64,000 bases of DNA, taken from contig NZ_JACHMB010000001.1 in NCBI RefSeq assembly GCF_014204795.1, forward strand, positions 62,001 through 126,000, read 5' to 3'. Every line of letters starts with the position of its first letter. The first letter of the stretch is position 1. Of this stretch, positions 51,876-62,248 are shown piece after piece. The DNA comes from Nonomuraea jabiensis. Lineage in GTDB: Bacteria > Actinomycetota > Actinomycetes > Streptosporangiales > Streptosporangiaceae. A program made the translations under genes and the position numbers. A model generated the notes under the pieces. That model had not been told where the DNA came from. It made no database searches and saw only the letters and a program-made list of their open reading frames with translations.

Positions 51876-53027
51876 GTGTTCACACCTCGCGCCCGTGCGG
51901 CCGGCGTTGCCGCAGCCCTTACCGTAGTCACCGCGGCGTGCGGCGCCGCGCCCGGCACCCAGCAGTCCACCGCGTCCTCCTCCGGGCCGAACGCGGCCAC
52001 CGCCACCTCGGCGGCGGACTTCGGCGGCCTCGACAAGCTCGTCGAGGCGGCCAAGAAGGAGGGGAATCTCCACGTCATCGCCCTTCCGCCCGACTGGGCG
52101 AACTACGGGGAGATCATCCAGAAGTTCCAGGCCAAGTACGGCATCAAGATCGAGAGCGAGACGCCCGACGCGGCCAGCGCCGACGAGATCAACGCGGTCA
52201 AGACGCGCAAGGGCCAGGACCGCGCCCCCGACGTGCTCGACCTCGGCCAGTCGTTCGCGATCAGCGGAGCCGGCGAGGGCCTGTTCGCGCCGTACAAGGT
52301 GCAGTCCTTCGACAAGATCCCCGAGGGGCAGAAGGAGGCCACCGGGCTCTGGGTCAACGACTACGGCGGCTATGTGTCCATCGGCTGCGACGCCAAGAAG
52401 ATCGCCACGTGCCCGACGAGCTTCGCCGACCTGCTCAAGCCCGAGTACAAGGGCAAGGTCGCGATGAACGGCAACCCCACCAAGGCGGGCTCGGCCTTCG
52501 CCGGCGTGTACGCCGCCGCCCTCGCCAACGGCGGCTCGTTCGACGACATCCAGCCCGGCATCGACTTCTTCAAGAAGCTCAAGGACGCGGGCAACTACAA
52601 CCCGGTGGAGACCACGCCCGCGACCATCGAGAAGGGCGAGACCCAGATCAGCATCGACTGGGACTACAACAACGCCGCCTACGCGCCCCAGATGGCCGCC
52701 AAGGGCCTCGACTGGAAGGTGAACATCCCCTCCGACGGCAAGTACTTCCAGATGTACGCCCAGGCCATCAACAAGGACGCCCCGCACCCGGCGGCCGCCA
52801 GGCTGTGGCAGGAGTACCTCTACAGCGCCGAGGGCCAGAACCTCTTCCTCAAGGGCTTCGCCCGCCCCGTCCTGCTGCCCTCGATGACCTCCGACGGCAC
52901 CGTGGACAAGGCCCTGGCGGAGAAGCTGCCGTCGGTGGAGGGCACGCCCACCTTCCCGACGAGCCAGCAGGTGGACGCCGCCAAGGCCAAGCTCGCCAGC
53001 GGCTGGGACGCCGCGATCTCGGGATGA
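51876..53027 (+). CDS. Extracellular solute-binding lipoprotein of an ABC importer
   Basis: 383 residues. A lipoprotein signal with lipobox VTAAC places Cys22 as the lipidated residue; a Ser/Thr/Ala-rich linker follows. The mature part is a type 2 periplasmic-binding fold of the iron/polyamine/2-aminoethylphosphonate cluster: GNLHVIALPPDWANYGEII, APDVLDLGQSFAI, LWVNDYGGYVSIGCD, YKGKVAMNGNP, TQISIDWDYNNAAYAP. It captures the solute outside the membrane. GTG 51876 follows GTGGAGG by 5-6 bp. The next gene starts inside its stop (ATGA). Confidence 0.9.
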   Translation: MFTPRARAAGVAAALTVVTAACGAAPGTQQSTASSSGPNAATATSAADFGGLDKLVEAAKKEGNLHVIALPPDWANYGEIIQKFQAKYGIKIESETPDAASADEINAVKTRKGQDRAPDVLDLGQSFAISGAGEGLFAPYKVQSFDKIPEGQKEATGLWVNDYGGYVSIGCDAKKIATCPTSFADLLKPEYKGKVAMNGNPTKAGSAFAGVYAAALANGGSFDDIQPGIDFFKKLKDAGNYNPVETTPATIEKGETQISIDWDYNNAAYAPQMAAKGLDWKVNIPSDGKYFQMYAQAINKDAPHPAAARLWQEYLYSAEGQNLFLKGFARPVLLPSMTSDGTVDKALAEKLPSVEGTPTFPTSQQVDAAKAKLASGWDAAISG

Positions 53028-53848
53028 ACCGCTCCGGTTCGAAGGGCTGGCTGGGGGCGCTGCCGCTGCTGGCCTTCTTCGCGCTCGTCTTCGGCGTCCC
53101 CGCCATCGCGCTGGTGGCAGGGGCGTTCACGGCGCAGGGGCGGCCGAGCCTGGCGAACCTGTCGCAGAGCCTGCAGGGCGGCTACCTCGTCGCGATGATC
53201 GGCAGCGTGAAGCTGTCGGCCGTGGTCGCCCTGCTGGGTGCCGTGCTGGGGACGTTCCTCGCGTACGCCGTCGTGACCTCCCGCCTCACGTTCCTGCGCG
53301 AGGCGGTGCTGACCGCCTCCGGCGTGCTGGCCAACTTCGGCGGGGTGCCGCTGGCGTTCTTCTGGATCGCCACGCTCGGCAACTCCGGCGTGGTCAGCGG
53401 CCTGGTGGGGCTGCCGTCCGGCTCGCTCTACACGTTCTGGGGCCTGGTGGTGACCTACCTGTACTTCTCGATCCCCCTGATGGTGCTGGTCATGGCGCCG
53501 GCGCTGGACGGGCTGCGGCCGCAGTGGCGCGAGGCGGCGGCCAACAACGGGGCCACCGCCTGGCACTACTGGCGCTTCGTCGCGCTGCCGGTGCTGACGC
53601 CGTCGATGCTGGGCGGGGTGGTGCTGCTCTTCGGCTCGGCCTTCTCCGCGTACGCCACCGCCAACGCCATGGTCGGGACCGTCGTCCCGCTCGTCACGTT
53701 GAAGATCGCCAGCGCGCTCACCGGCGACGTGCTGATCGGCTACGAGAACATCGCGCTCGCCCTCAGCCTCGACATGGTCGTGGTGGCCGGGCTCGTGATG
53801 GCGATCTACCTGCCGCTGCAGAAGAGGAGCTCCCGATGGCTGCACTGA
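53024..53848 (+). CDS. ABC importer permease, first subunit
   Basis: 274 residues, about six membrane helices. The EAA loop facing the ATPase reads REAAANNGATAWHYWRFVALPVLTPSML. The relatives are PotB/ThiP/PhnU-type permeases. It overlaps the binding-protein gene by 4 bp and the second permease by 13 bp, so the operon is tightly translationally coupled. Confidence 0.9.
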   Translation: MNRSGSKGWLGALPLLAFFALVFGVPAIALVAGAFTAQGRPSLANLSQSLQGGYLVAMIGSVKLSAVVALLGAVLGTFLAYAVVTSRLTFLREAVLTASGVLANFGGVPLAFFWIATLGNSGVVSGLVGLPSGSLYTFWGLVVTYLYFSIPLMVLVMAPALDGLRPQWREAAANNGATAWHYWRFVALPVLTPSMLGGVVLLFGSAFSAYATANAMVGTVVPLVTLKIASALTGDVLIGYENIALALSLDMVVVAGLVMAIYLPLQKRSSRWLH

Positions 53849-54678
53849 CCGGCCTGGAGCGCGTCTCGGGTGGCTCCGCGCGCCCTCGCGTGTGGCGCGG
53901 AGCGGTGTTCCTGCTGGCCGCGGCCTACTTCCTGATCCCGCTCGGGGCCTCGCTCTGGTACACGATCTACACCCCGGCCACGGGAGTGTCGTTCGCGGCC
54001 TATGGCGAGCTGCTGACGGCCGAGGGGTTCGCGCGCTCGCTGCTGCTGTCGCTGTCGCTGGCCGTCGCCACGATCGTGCTGGTGCTGCTGCTGGCGTTGC
54101 CGGCGATGCTGGCCGTACGGCTCTTCGCGCCGCGGCTGCGCCCGCTGATGGAGGTGCTGTGCACGCTGCCCCTGGTGGTGCCGCCCATCACCTTCGTGGC
54201 CGGGATCGGCACGTCGCTGCGCACCGGGACCGACGTGCTGGCTCCCACGCCGTTCTGGGCCACGCTGATCGCGGTCCAGGACCCGGCGTTCCCCGTGGTG
54301 CTGGTGCTGGCGTACGTGGTGCTCGTGCTGCCGTTCGTGTACCGGTCGCTCGACGCGGGGCTGCGCACCATGGACGTGCGGACGCTGGTGGAGGCGGCCC
54401 GCAACCTGGGCGCCTCGTGGCCGTACGTGCTGGTCAGGGTGGTCGTGCCCAACCTGCGCTCGGCCCTGGCCAGCGCGTCGTTCCTGACGCTGGCCCTCGT
54501 GCTGGGCGAGTACACCGTGGCCAGCCTGCTGGGGTACGAGCCGTTCGCGGTGTGGATCGTGACCGTCGCCGGCTCCAAGGGGCAACTCTCGGTCGCGGTG
54601 TCGATCCTCAGCCTCCTGCTCATCTGGTTGCTGCTGCTCGCCGTGTCGTCGGCGTTCGGTAAGGAGAAGAACAAGTGA
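53836..54678 (+). CDS. ABC importer permease, second subunit
   Basis: 280 residues with six membrane helices. The EAA loop reads VEAARNLGASWPYVLVRVVVPNLRSAL. It resembles PotC/PhnV-type permeases and forms a heterodimer with the preceding subunit. Start ATG 53836, with GAGGAG 7 bp upstream inside the end of the first permease gene; the last four bases overlap the ATPase start (GTGA). Confidence 0.9.
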   Translation: MAALTGLERVSGGSARPRVWRGAVFLLAAAYFLIPLGASLWYTIYTPATGVSFAAYGELLTAEGFARSLLLSLSLAVATIVLVLLLALPAMLAVRLFAPRLRPLMEVLCTLPLVVPPITFVAGIGTSLRTGTDVLAPTPFWATLIAVQDPAFPVVLVLAYVVLVLPFVYRSLDAGLRTMDVRTLVEAARNLGASWPYVLVRVVVPNLRSALASASFLTLALVLGEYTVASLLGYEPFAVWIVTVAGSKGQLSVAVSILSLLLIWLLLLAVSSAFGKEKNK

Positions 54679-55748
54679 CCGCATCGGTGGAGTTTCGCGC
54701 GCTGCGGCGGGTGTTCGGCAAGACGGTCGCGCTGGACGGCTTCGACCTCATCGTCGCGCCCGGCGAGTTCGTCGCGCTGCTGGGGCCCTCGGGCTGCGGG
54801 AAGACGACCGCGCTGCGGTGCGTGGCCGGGTTCGAGCGGCCGGACTCGGGCGCGGTGCTCGTGGACGGCCGCGACATCACGGACGTGCCGGCCAACAAGC
54901 GGGACGCAGGCATGGTCTTCCAGTCCTACTCCCTCTTCCCCAACCTGAACGCCCGCGACAACGTGGCCTTCGGCCTGCGCGTCCGCAAGGTGCCCGTGGC
55001 CACCAGACGGAAGAAGGCGGACGAACTACTCGAACTGGTCGGCCTCCCCTCGCACGCCGACCGCTACCCGCACCAGCTCTCCGGCGGCCAGCAGCAACGC
55101 GTCGCCCTGGCCCGCGCGCTCGCCCTCGAACCGCGCGTCCTGCTGCTGGACGAGCCGCTGTCGGCGCTGGACGCCAAAGTACGCGTGTCGTTGCGCGAGG
55201 AGATCCGCCGCCTCCAGCTCGACCTGGGCATCACCACCATCTTCGTGACCCACGACCAGGAGGAGGCCCTGTCGATCGCGGACCAGGTGGCGGTGCTGCG
55301 CGACGGGCGGCTCGAACAGGTCGGCTCCCCCGCCGAGATCTACGACCGCCCGGCCACCCCCTTCGTGGCGGAGTTCGTCGGCACCATGAACCACCTCGCC
55401 GGGCAGGTCTCCGGCGACCAGGTCACGGTCCTCGGCCAGCTCCTGCCGGTGGACGGCCAGGTGCCCCCGGATCCGTCCGTGGACGTCCTGATCCGTCCGG
55501 AGGCCGTCAAGGTCGCCCCGGTCGAGGACGGTCCCGCCCAGGTGCTCGCCGCCTCCTTCCGCGGCGCCTCCGTCCGCCTGCGGGTGGCGGTGGAGGGCGG
55601 GGAGGTCCTGGCCGACGTCCCCGGCCACGAGGCGGCCCGCCTCACCCCGGGAACGCGGGTCACCGTCCGCCTGGTGGACCGGCCCGTCCTGGTGGCGCCC
55701 CGCACGGTCACGGTCCCGGCCCCGGTCGTGGCGGCCGATGCGATCTGA
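54675..55748 (+). CDS. ABC importer ATP-binding protein
   Basis: 357 residues. Walker A GPSGCGKTT, Q-loop MVFQSYSLFPNL, signature LSGGQQQRVALARALAL, Walker B VLLLDEPLSALD and H-loop FVTHDQEEA are complete. A C-terminal TOBE-type regulatory domain (about 265-350) follows, as in PotA/FbpC-like ATPases. It energises the importer formed with the two permeases. GTG 54675 overlaps the permease stop; the HAD gene starts within its last codons. Confidence 0.92.
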   Translation: MTASVEFRALRRVFGKTVALDGFDLIVAPGEFVALLGPSGCGKTTALRCVAGFERPDSGAVLVDGRDITDVPANKRDAGMVFQSYSLFPNLNARDNVAFGLRVRKVPVATRRKKADELLELVGLPSHADRYPHQLSGGQQQRVALARALALEPRVLLLDEPLSALDAKVRVSLREEIRRLQLDLGITTIFVTHDQEEALSIADQVAVLRDGRLEQVGSPAEIYDRPATPFVAEFVGTMNHLAGQVSGDQVTVLGQLLPVDGQVPPDPSVDVLIRPEAVKVAPVEDGPAQVLAASFRGASVRLRVAVEGGEVLADVPGHEAARLTPGTRVTVRLVDRPVLVAPRTVTVPAPVVAADAI

Positions 55749-56451
55749 GCACGCCGGCCCGGATGCCGTCCTGTTCGACATGGACGGCACCCTGGTCGAC
55801 ACCGAAGGGCTGTGGTGGCAGGCCACCGTCTCCGTGGCTGCCTCCCTTGGGCGGGCTTTGGGGGCGGAGGACATGCCGTACGTACTCGGCCGCACGGCCG
55901 AAGACGTAGCCACCCACCTCCTCACCCCCGCTCCAGAAACTGCTCCCTCGTCCCGCCACAACCCTTCACCCGATCCGGAAACCGCTCCACCGCCGGTCGC
56001 CCGGCCGGGCCGGGACACGCCGCTCATGGTGGAGGTGCAGGTGGTCAGGCAGCTCACGGACGCCTTCGCCGACCTCATCGAGCAGGGCGTGAAGGTCACG
56101 CCGGGGGCGTCGGAGCTCCTGGCCGAGCTGGCCGCCACCGCCATCCCGACGGCCCTGGTCACCGCCTCTCCCCGGACCATCGTGGAGCTGGTGCTGCCGC
56201 GGCTCGGGCACACGTTCGACCTGGTGATCGCGAACGAGGACACGGCCCGCGGCAAGCCGCACCCGGACCCGTACCTGGAGGCGGCCCGCCGGCTCGGCAC
56301 GACGCCCTCCCGCTGCGTCGCCGTCGAGGACAGCCCCACAGGCGTCGCCGCCGCCACGGCCGCGGGGTGCCGCGTCCTGGTGACGTCCCCGGAGAAGGGC
56401 CTGCCGTCGCTGACCCACCTCCTGGCCGACGCCCACCCACCAGAGGGCTGA
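55738..56451 (+). CDS. HAD-superfamily phosphatase with a proline-rich cap insertion
   Basis: 237 residues of the beta-phosphoglucomutase-like HAD group. Motif I is LFDMDGTLVDTEGLWW, motif II ALVTASPRTIVE, motif III GKPHPDPYLEAARR, motif IV CVAVEDSPTGVAAATAAG. The cap domain is interrupted by a roughly 30-residue Pro/Ser-rich segment (about residues 62-92) not expected in the family. Its place as the last gene of the importer operon (11-bp overlap) suggests it dephosphorylates the imported compound or a derivative; phosphonate hydrolysis was considered, but the family match does not support it specifically. Confidence 0.85.
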   Translation: MRSEHAGPDAVLFDMDGTLVDTEGLWWQATVSVAASLGRALGAEDMPYVLGRTAEDVATHLLTPAPETAPSSRHNPSPDPETAPPPVARPGRDTPLMVEVQVVRQLTDAFADLIEQGVKVTPGASELLAELAATAIPTALVTASPRTIVELVLPRLGHTFDLVIANEDTARGKPHPDPYLEAARRLGTTPSRCVAVEDSPTGVAAATAAGCRVLVTSPEKGLPSLTHLLADAHPPEG

Positions 56452-56859
56452 CGCTGAGCCTGAGGGCTGTTGGGCGAGGGGTGAGCGCTGAGGGGTGGGT
56501 CCTGGGAGCCGAGGGCTTGGGATGACGGGCTGGGCAGTGCGGGCTGGGCAGTGACGGCTAGGCGGCGAGGCGCTGAGTAGGTGACGAGCCCCTGTGACGA
56601 CGGCCCGGCTGACGACGGGCCCAGGTGGTGACGGGCCGGGTGGTGACGGGCCGGGTGGTGACAGGTCGCGCGACGCCCAGCCCGCGTAACGCCCAGCTCG
56701 CGCGACGACCAACCCGCGAGACGACCAGCCGGATGGTGGCGAGCCCAGTGGCGACGGGCCGGATGGTGGTGAGCCCCGTGGTTACGGCCGGATGGTGGCG
56801 AGCCGGGTTGTGAGGGCCGGGGGGTTGGCGGGTGAGGGCGCTGAAGGGGTCGTGGTTGG
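56452..56859. other. Repeat-rich non-coding gap with a 15-bp tandem repeat
   Basis: 408 bp with no plausible gene. GTGGTGACGGGCCGG is repeated exactly twice (56625-56639, 56640-56654), followed by a third, degenerate copy to 56669. Related CCGGATGGTGGCGAGCC-type elements recur between about 56730 and 56815. The sequence separates the convergent importer operon and the vgb/ABC-F operon and may act as a terminator region. Confidence 0.55.
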
Positions 56860-57744
56860 TCAGTCGATGCTGATGCGGGCCAGGGCGCCCGCCTCCAGAG
56901 CCACCCAGATCGCCCCGTCCGGCCCGACCGTCAGCCCGTGCGGCTCGGCCTTTCGCACCGTGCCATCGTCCCCCGACTGCGGTCCGGTGGGGAGCGGGTA
57001 CGAGTCGATGGTGCCGTTGACGGTGATGCGGCCGACGCGGTCGGCGGCCCACTCGGTGAACCAGAGGGCACCGTCGGGACCCGTGACGATCGCGTGCGGT
57101 CGTGCGACCCGGTCGGCCAGAGGGTACTCGGTGATCTTGCCGGCGGTGTCGATCCGCCCCACCTGACCAGCGCCGATCTCCACGAACCAGAGCGCCCCGT
57201 CCGGCCCCAGCGTGATGCCCACCGGGGCGGCGCCCTCCGTGGGGAGCGGGTGAACGGTCACCTCACCCGCCGTCGAGATCCGCCCGATGGCGTTGCCCTG
57301 GTTGATCGTGAACCAGAGGGCGTCATCCGGCCCCGCCGTGATGAAAGCGGGCATGCCGCCCTCCACCGGCACCTCGAACTCCGTCCGCTCCCCATCGGGC
57401 CCGATGCGCCCGATCCGCCCGGTCTGCATCTGGGTGAACCACATCGCCCCGTCGGGCCCGGCGGCGATCCCGTACGGCGAGTCCGCCTCGTAGGAGGTCA
57501 CCTGCCCGTCGGCGGTGATCCGGGAGACCCGGCCGCCTTGGCCCTCCGCGAACCACATCGCCCCATCCGGCCCCGGAGTGATCACAGTCGGCTGCCCGTC
57601 GGCCGGATCGAGCTGATGGATCACCGGCTTCTGACCCGGCACCATCCTGCCGACACGCCCTTCGTGGACGAGCGTGAACCAGAGCGCCCCGTCCGATCCG
57701 GTGGCGATGCCGTACGGCGCGCCCTCATCAATCCTGGTCAACAT
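56860..57744 (-). CDS. vgb: Virginiamycin B lyase (streptogramin B lyase), Vgb
   Basis: 294 residues forming a seven-bladed beta-propeller; the repeat GPDGALWFTE recurs about every 42 residues. The residues known to be essential in staphylococcal Vgb are all recognisable: the N-terminal tyrosine in APYGIA (Tyr11), the histidine in RPHAIVTG (His217), and the Glu/His pair in AEPHGL (Glu267/His269). It would linearise type B streptogramins by cleaving the ester link. ATG 57744 has GAAGGA 6 bp upstream and is preferred to ATG 57783, which overlaps the ABC-F gene. Downstream of an ABC-F gene in one operon. Confidence 0.87.
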   Translation of the reverse strand: MLTRIDEGAPYGIATGSDGALWFTLVHEGRVGRMVPGQKPVIHQLDPADGQPTVITPGPDGAMWFAEGQGGRVSRITADGQVTSYEADSPYGIAAGPDGAMWFTQMQTGRIGRIGPDGERTEFEVPVEGGMPAFITAGPDDALWFTINQGNAIGRISTAGEVTVHPLPTEGAAPVGITLGPDGALWFVEIGAGQVGRIDTAGKITEYPLADRVARPHAIVTGPDGALWFTEWAADRVGRITVNGTIDSYPLPTGPQSGDDGTVRKAEPHGLTVGPDGAIWVALEAGALARISID

Positions 57745-57776
57745 CTGCGGTCCTTCACTGGTCGATCCTGCGCTGC

Positions 57777-59723
<1,947 letters not shown>

Positions 59724-59750
59724 AATGGAACTCCAATCGCAACTGATGTA

Positions 59751-59782
59751 GCTTTAGTGTGCCACGTGGGGGACGCTAAAGC
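59751..59782. promoter_or_regulatory. Operator between ABC-F/vgb operon and TetR
   Basis: GCTTTAG (59751-59757) and CTAAAGC (59776-59782) are a perfect 7-bp inverted repeat separated by 18 bp; the centre contains CCACGTGG. It lies in the 73-bp divergent gap and covers likely -35/-10 elements in both directions. It is probably the site of the adjacent TetR protein. Confidence 0.6.
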
Positions 59783-59796
59783 AACTGGAGTAGTTT

Positions 59797-60384
59797 TTGG
59801 AGTCGAACAAGCGGCCGGGCGGGCGAAGCGCCCGGGTTCGGGATGCCGTACGGCAGGCCACTCTCGCCGAGCTCGCCGAGCACGGATACCGGGGCCTGAC
59901 GGTGGAGAACGTGGCCGAACGGTCAGGAGTGCACAAGACGACCGTCTACCGGCGCTGGGGCAGCGTCGCGGGGCTGATCTCCGACGCCCTGGAGCTGGCC
60001 AGGGAGGAGCCGTGGCCCATTCCCGACACGGGCTCGATCGAAGGCGACCTGAGGGGCATCGTCCAGCTGGTGCGCAGCGGCTTCGACGACCCGGAGCTGG
60101 GGCCGGTGTCGTCGGCGTTCGTGGCGGCGGCCGTACAGGATCCCGACGCGGCGCGGGCGCTGCACGAGTTCTTCACGGCCCGGCACGAGCAGTCGGCCGA
60201 GGTGGTGCGGCGGGCGGTCGCACGCGGCGAGCTGCCTGACGTCGTGGATGTCAGGGAAGTGATCAGGGTGGCCGTCGCGCCTGTCTATTACCGGTTGTTC
60301 GTGGCGCATGAGCCGGTCACCGAGCGGGACGCCGATCGTGCCGCCGACGCGGCGCTAGCCGCCGCCCGTGCCGGTGTTCTCTAA
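59797..60384 (+). CDS. TetR-family repressor of the ABC-F/vgb operon
   Basis: 195 residues. The HTH reads LTVENVAERSGVHKTTVYRRWG, and the C-terminal part has the TetR_C_16-like segments IVQLVRSGFDDPELGPVSSAFVAAAVQDP and EVIRVAVAPVYYRLFVAHEP. Start TTG 59797 with GGAG 6 bp upstream. It likely represses the divergent resistance operon until a drug or its cellular effect is sensed. Its 3' end, including the stop context, is partly copied in the following repeats. Confidence 0.88.
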   Translation: MESNKRPGGRSARVRDAVRQATLAELAEHGYRGLTVENVAERSGVHKTTVYRRWGSVAGLISDALELAREEPWPIPDTGSIEGDLRGIVQLVRSGFDDPELGPVSSAFVAAAVQDPDAARALHEFFTARHEQSAEVVRRAVARGELPDVVDVREVIRVAVAPVYYRLFVAHEPVTERDADRAADAALAAARAGVL

Positions 60385-60391
60385 GCCGCCC

Positions 60392-60497
60392 GCCCGTGCC
60401 GGCGTTTCTGAGCCGACCCTCATGGCGGCGTTCTCCGCGCCGCCGCCCGTGCCGGTGTTCTCCGAGCGACCCTCATGGCGGCGTTCTGCGAGCCGCG
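60392..60497. repeat. 53-bp tandem duplication derived from the TetR 3' end
   Basis: 60392-60444 and 60445-60497 are imperfect direct copies (both hold GCCCGTGCCGG[TC]GTT and ACCCTCATGGCGGCGTTCT). The initial GCCCGTGCCGGTGTTCTC segment also occurs once more at 60364, inside the end of the TetR gene. This repeats the pattern seen at the diguanylate cyclase: a gene end copied into the space behind it. Confidence 0.75.
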
Positions 60498-60503
60498 CGG
60501 CGG

Positions 60504-62129
60504 TCAGGGTTCCTTCTGGCCGCGTAGTTCGAAGTCGTCGAACGTCGTCTTCAGCAGCGACGTCTCGTCCTTGGGCGTACGCGCGAACAGCCCCACGGAC
60601 CCGTTCCCGAGCCCGTTCGGATCCTCCACCTGGTGCACCCGCTGATCGTTCACCCACATCGTCAGCCGCACCGCCGACCCGACCTGCTCGCACGCCGCCA
60701 CCAGCCGGGCCTTGCCGGGCAGCCCGCCCACCTGCACCGGCTGGGCCAGCGTCCCGCCCGATCCGTCCGCGATCCGCCGGATCCTGGCCTTCCCGGTCGT
60801 GTCGAGCGCGAACTCGTAGTACGTGTCGTCATCGTCGACGTTGTGGCAGTAGACGCCGTACTCACCGCTCCCGACCGATTTCTTGACCTCGGCGGTGACG
60901 GCCACGACCACGGACGAGGGCAGCATCGGCGTGGGTGTGGCCGACGGGTCGGGCGTGGTGCTCGGCGTGGCGATGAGGAAGGGTATGGGTGCCTTCGCCC
61001 ACCGCTCCTCGGACCCCTTCTCCACGTCCAGCCCGTACGTCCCGTCCGTCCGGTAGCCGTAGCCGGCCGTCTCGTCCGGGTCGTAGACGCCGTTCCAGCC
61101 GCCGGAGGTCTGCGTGAAGTCCTCGCGGTACAGAACGCTCATGTCGGGCGGCCCGCTGGGACTGAACACCGCCCACGCGGCCACGGAGCCCGCCACGAGC
61201 ACCGCCGCGCCCGCCGCCGCGACGCCCGCGATCAGCTTGGTGCGGTTGCCCTTGGACGTCTGCTGGACGGACGTGTACGGCGCCGTGGCCTGCTGCCAGG
61301 CCACCTGTACGGTCTGCGCCGCCTGCTCGGGCCCGGCCGACCGCCCGACGAGCTGGTCGAGCAGCTGCTGCGCGGTGGGCCGCGCGGCCGGGTCCTTCCG
61401 CAGCGCGGCTCCGACCAGCTCGCGCAGGCCCGGCTCGACGTCGCTGAGATCCGGCTCGGTGTTGAGCACCTGGTAGACGATCGAGGGCAGCGTGTCACCG
61501 CCGAAGGGCGCCCTGCCGCTGGCGGCGAACGCGACCAGGCACCCCCAGGAGAACACGTCGCAGGCCGGGGAGACGGGTTCGCCCCGCAGCACCTCGGGAG
61601 CCATGTAGCGGGGCGTGCCCACCAGCTCGCCGGTGCCCGTGACGCCTCCGAGCGTGTCGAGCGCCCGCGCGATGCCGAAGTCGATCACGCGCGGGCCGAC
61701 GGGCGACAGCAGCACGTTCGACGGCTTGAGGTCGCGGTGCACCACGCCGGCGCCGTGGATGGCGGTCAGCGCGGTGGCCACGCTGACGGCCAGCGCGTCG
61801 AGGCTGGAGCCGCGCAGGGGGCCCGACTGGCGCACGGCGGCCTCGAGGTTCGGGCCGGGCACGTACTCGGTGACGACATAGAGCTGGTCGCCGTCGAGCG
61901 CGGCCTCGATCACCGCGGCCGTGCAGAACCTGCGCACCCTCTGGGCGGCGTCCGCCTCCCTGCGGAACCGCATGCGGAACTGCTCGTGCTGGGTCAGCTC
62001 CGGGTTGATCACTTTGACGGCGACCCGCTGCCCGGCCGGATCCTCGGCGAGATGGACCGTGCCCATGCCGCCCCGACCCAGCACGCTAAGCAACCTGTAG
62101 CGCCCGATGTGGGACGTTTCACCGCTCAC
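60504..62129 (-). CDS. Receptor-type serine/threonine protein kinase (PknB family)
   Basis: 541 residues. The kinase domain holds LGRGGMGTVHLAED, VAVK (Lys39), HRDLKPSN (131-138), DFG (150-152) and APE in YMAPEVL. A membrane helix (LIAGVAAAGAAVLVAGSVAAWAVF, about 295-318) follows. The extracytoplasmic C-terminus (about 220 residues) looks like a concanavalin/LamG-type jelly roll (YREDFTQTSGGWNG, YGVYCHNVDDDDTYYEFALD, TTFDDFELRG). No PASTA repeats. GTG 62129 chosen because a longer frame has no ribosome site. Likely senses an extracellular glycan or small ligand; target unknown. Confidence 0.88.
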   Translation of the reverse strand: MSGETSHIGRYRLLSVLGRGGMGTVHLAEDPAGQRVAVKVINPELTQHEQFRMRFRREADAAQRVRRFCTAAVIEAALDGDQLYVVTEYVPGPNLEAAVRQSGPLRGSSLDALAVSVATALTAIHGAGVVHRDLKPSNVLLSPVGPRVIDFGIARALDTLGGVTGTGELVGTPRYMAPEVLRGEPVSPACDVFSWGCLVAFAASGRAPFGGDTLPSIVYQVLNTEPDLSDVEPGLRELVGAALRKDPAARPTAQQLLDQLVGRSAGPEQAAQTVQVAWQQATAPYTSVQQTSKGNRTKLIAGVAAAGAAVLVAGSVAAWAVFSPSGPPDMSVLYREDFTQTSGGWNGVYDPDETAGYGYRTDGTYGLDVEKGSEERWAKAPIPFLIATPSTTPDPSATPTPMLPSSVVVAVTAEVKKSVGSGEYGVYCHNVDDDDTYYEFALDTTGKARIRRIADGSGGTLAQPVQVGGLPGKARLVAACEQVGSAVRLTMWVNDQRVHQVEDPNGLGNGSVGLFARTPKDETSLLKTTFDDFELRGQKEP

Positions 62130-62248
62130 GCCGCGCAAGCTTACCGACCCGCCGCACACCGCGCAGGGCCGAGCACGCCACGTGTACGCCACCTGGGAAG
62201 GCGGCCCCGGGTGGCATTCCCCCGCACGTACGGAGTTGACTGGACGCC

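Noticed and set aside
55738..56451. Phosphonoacetaldehyde hydrolase and a 2-aminoethylphosphonate pathway
   Set aside because: The HAD protein shows the general beta-phosphoglucomutase-like motifs and no lysine cap signature of phosphonatase; no transaminase gene is present.
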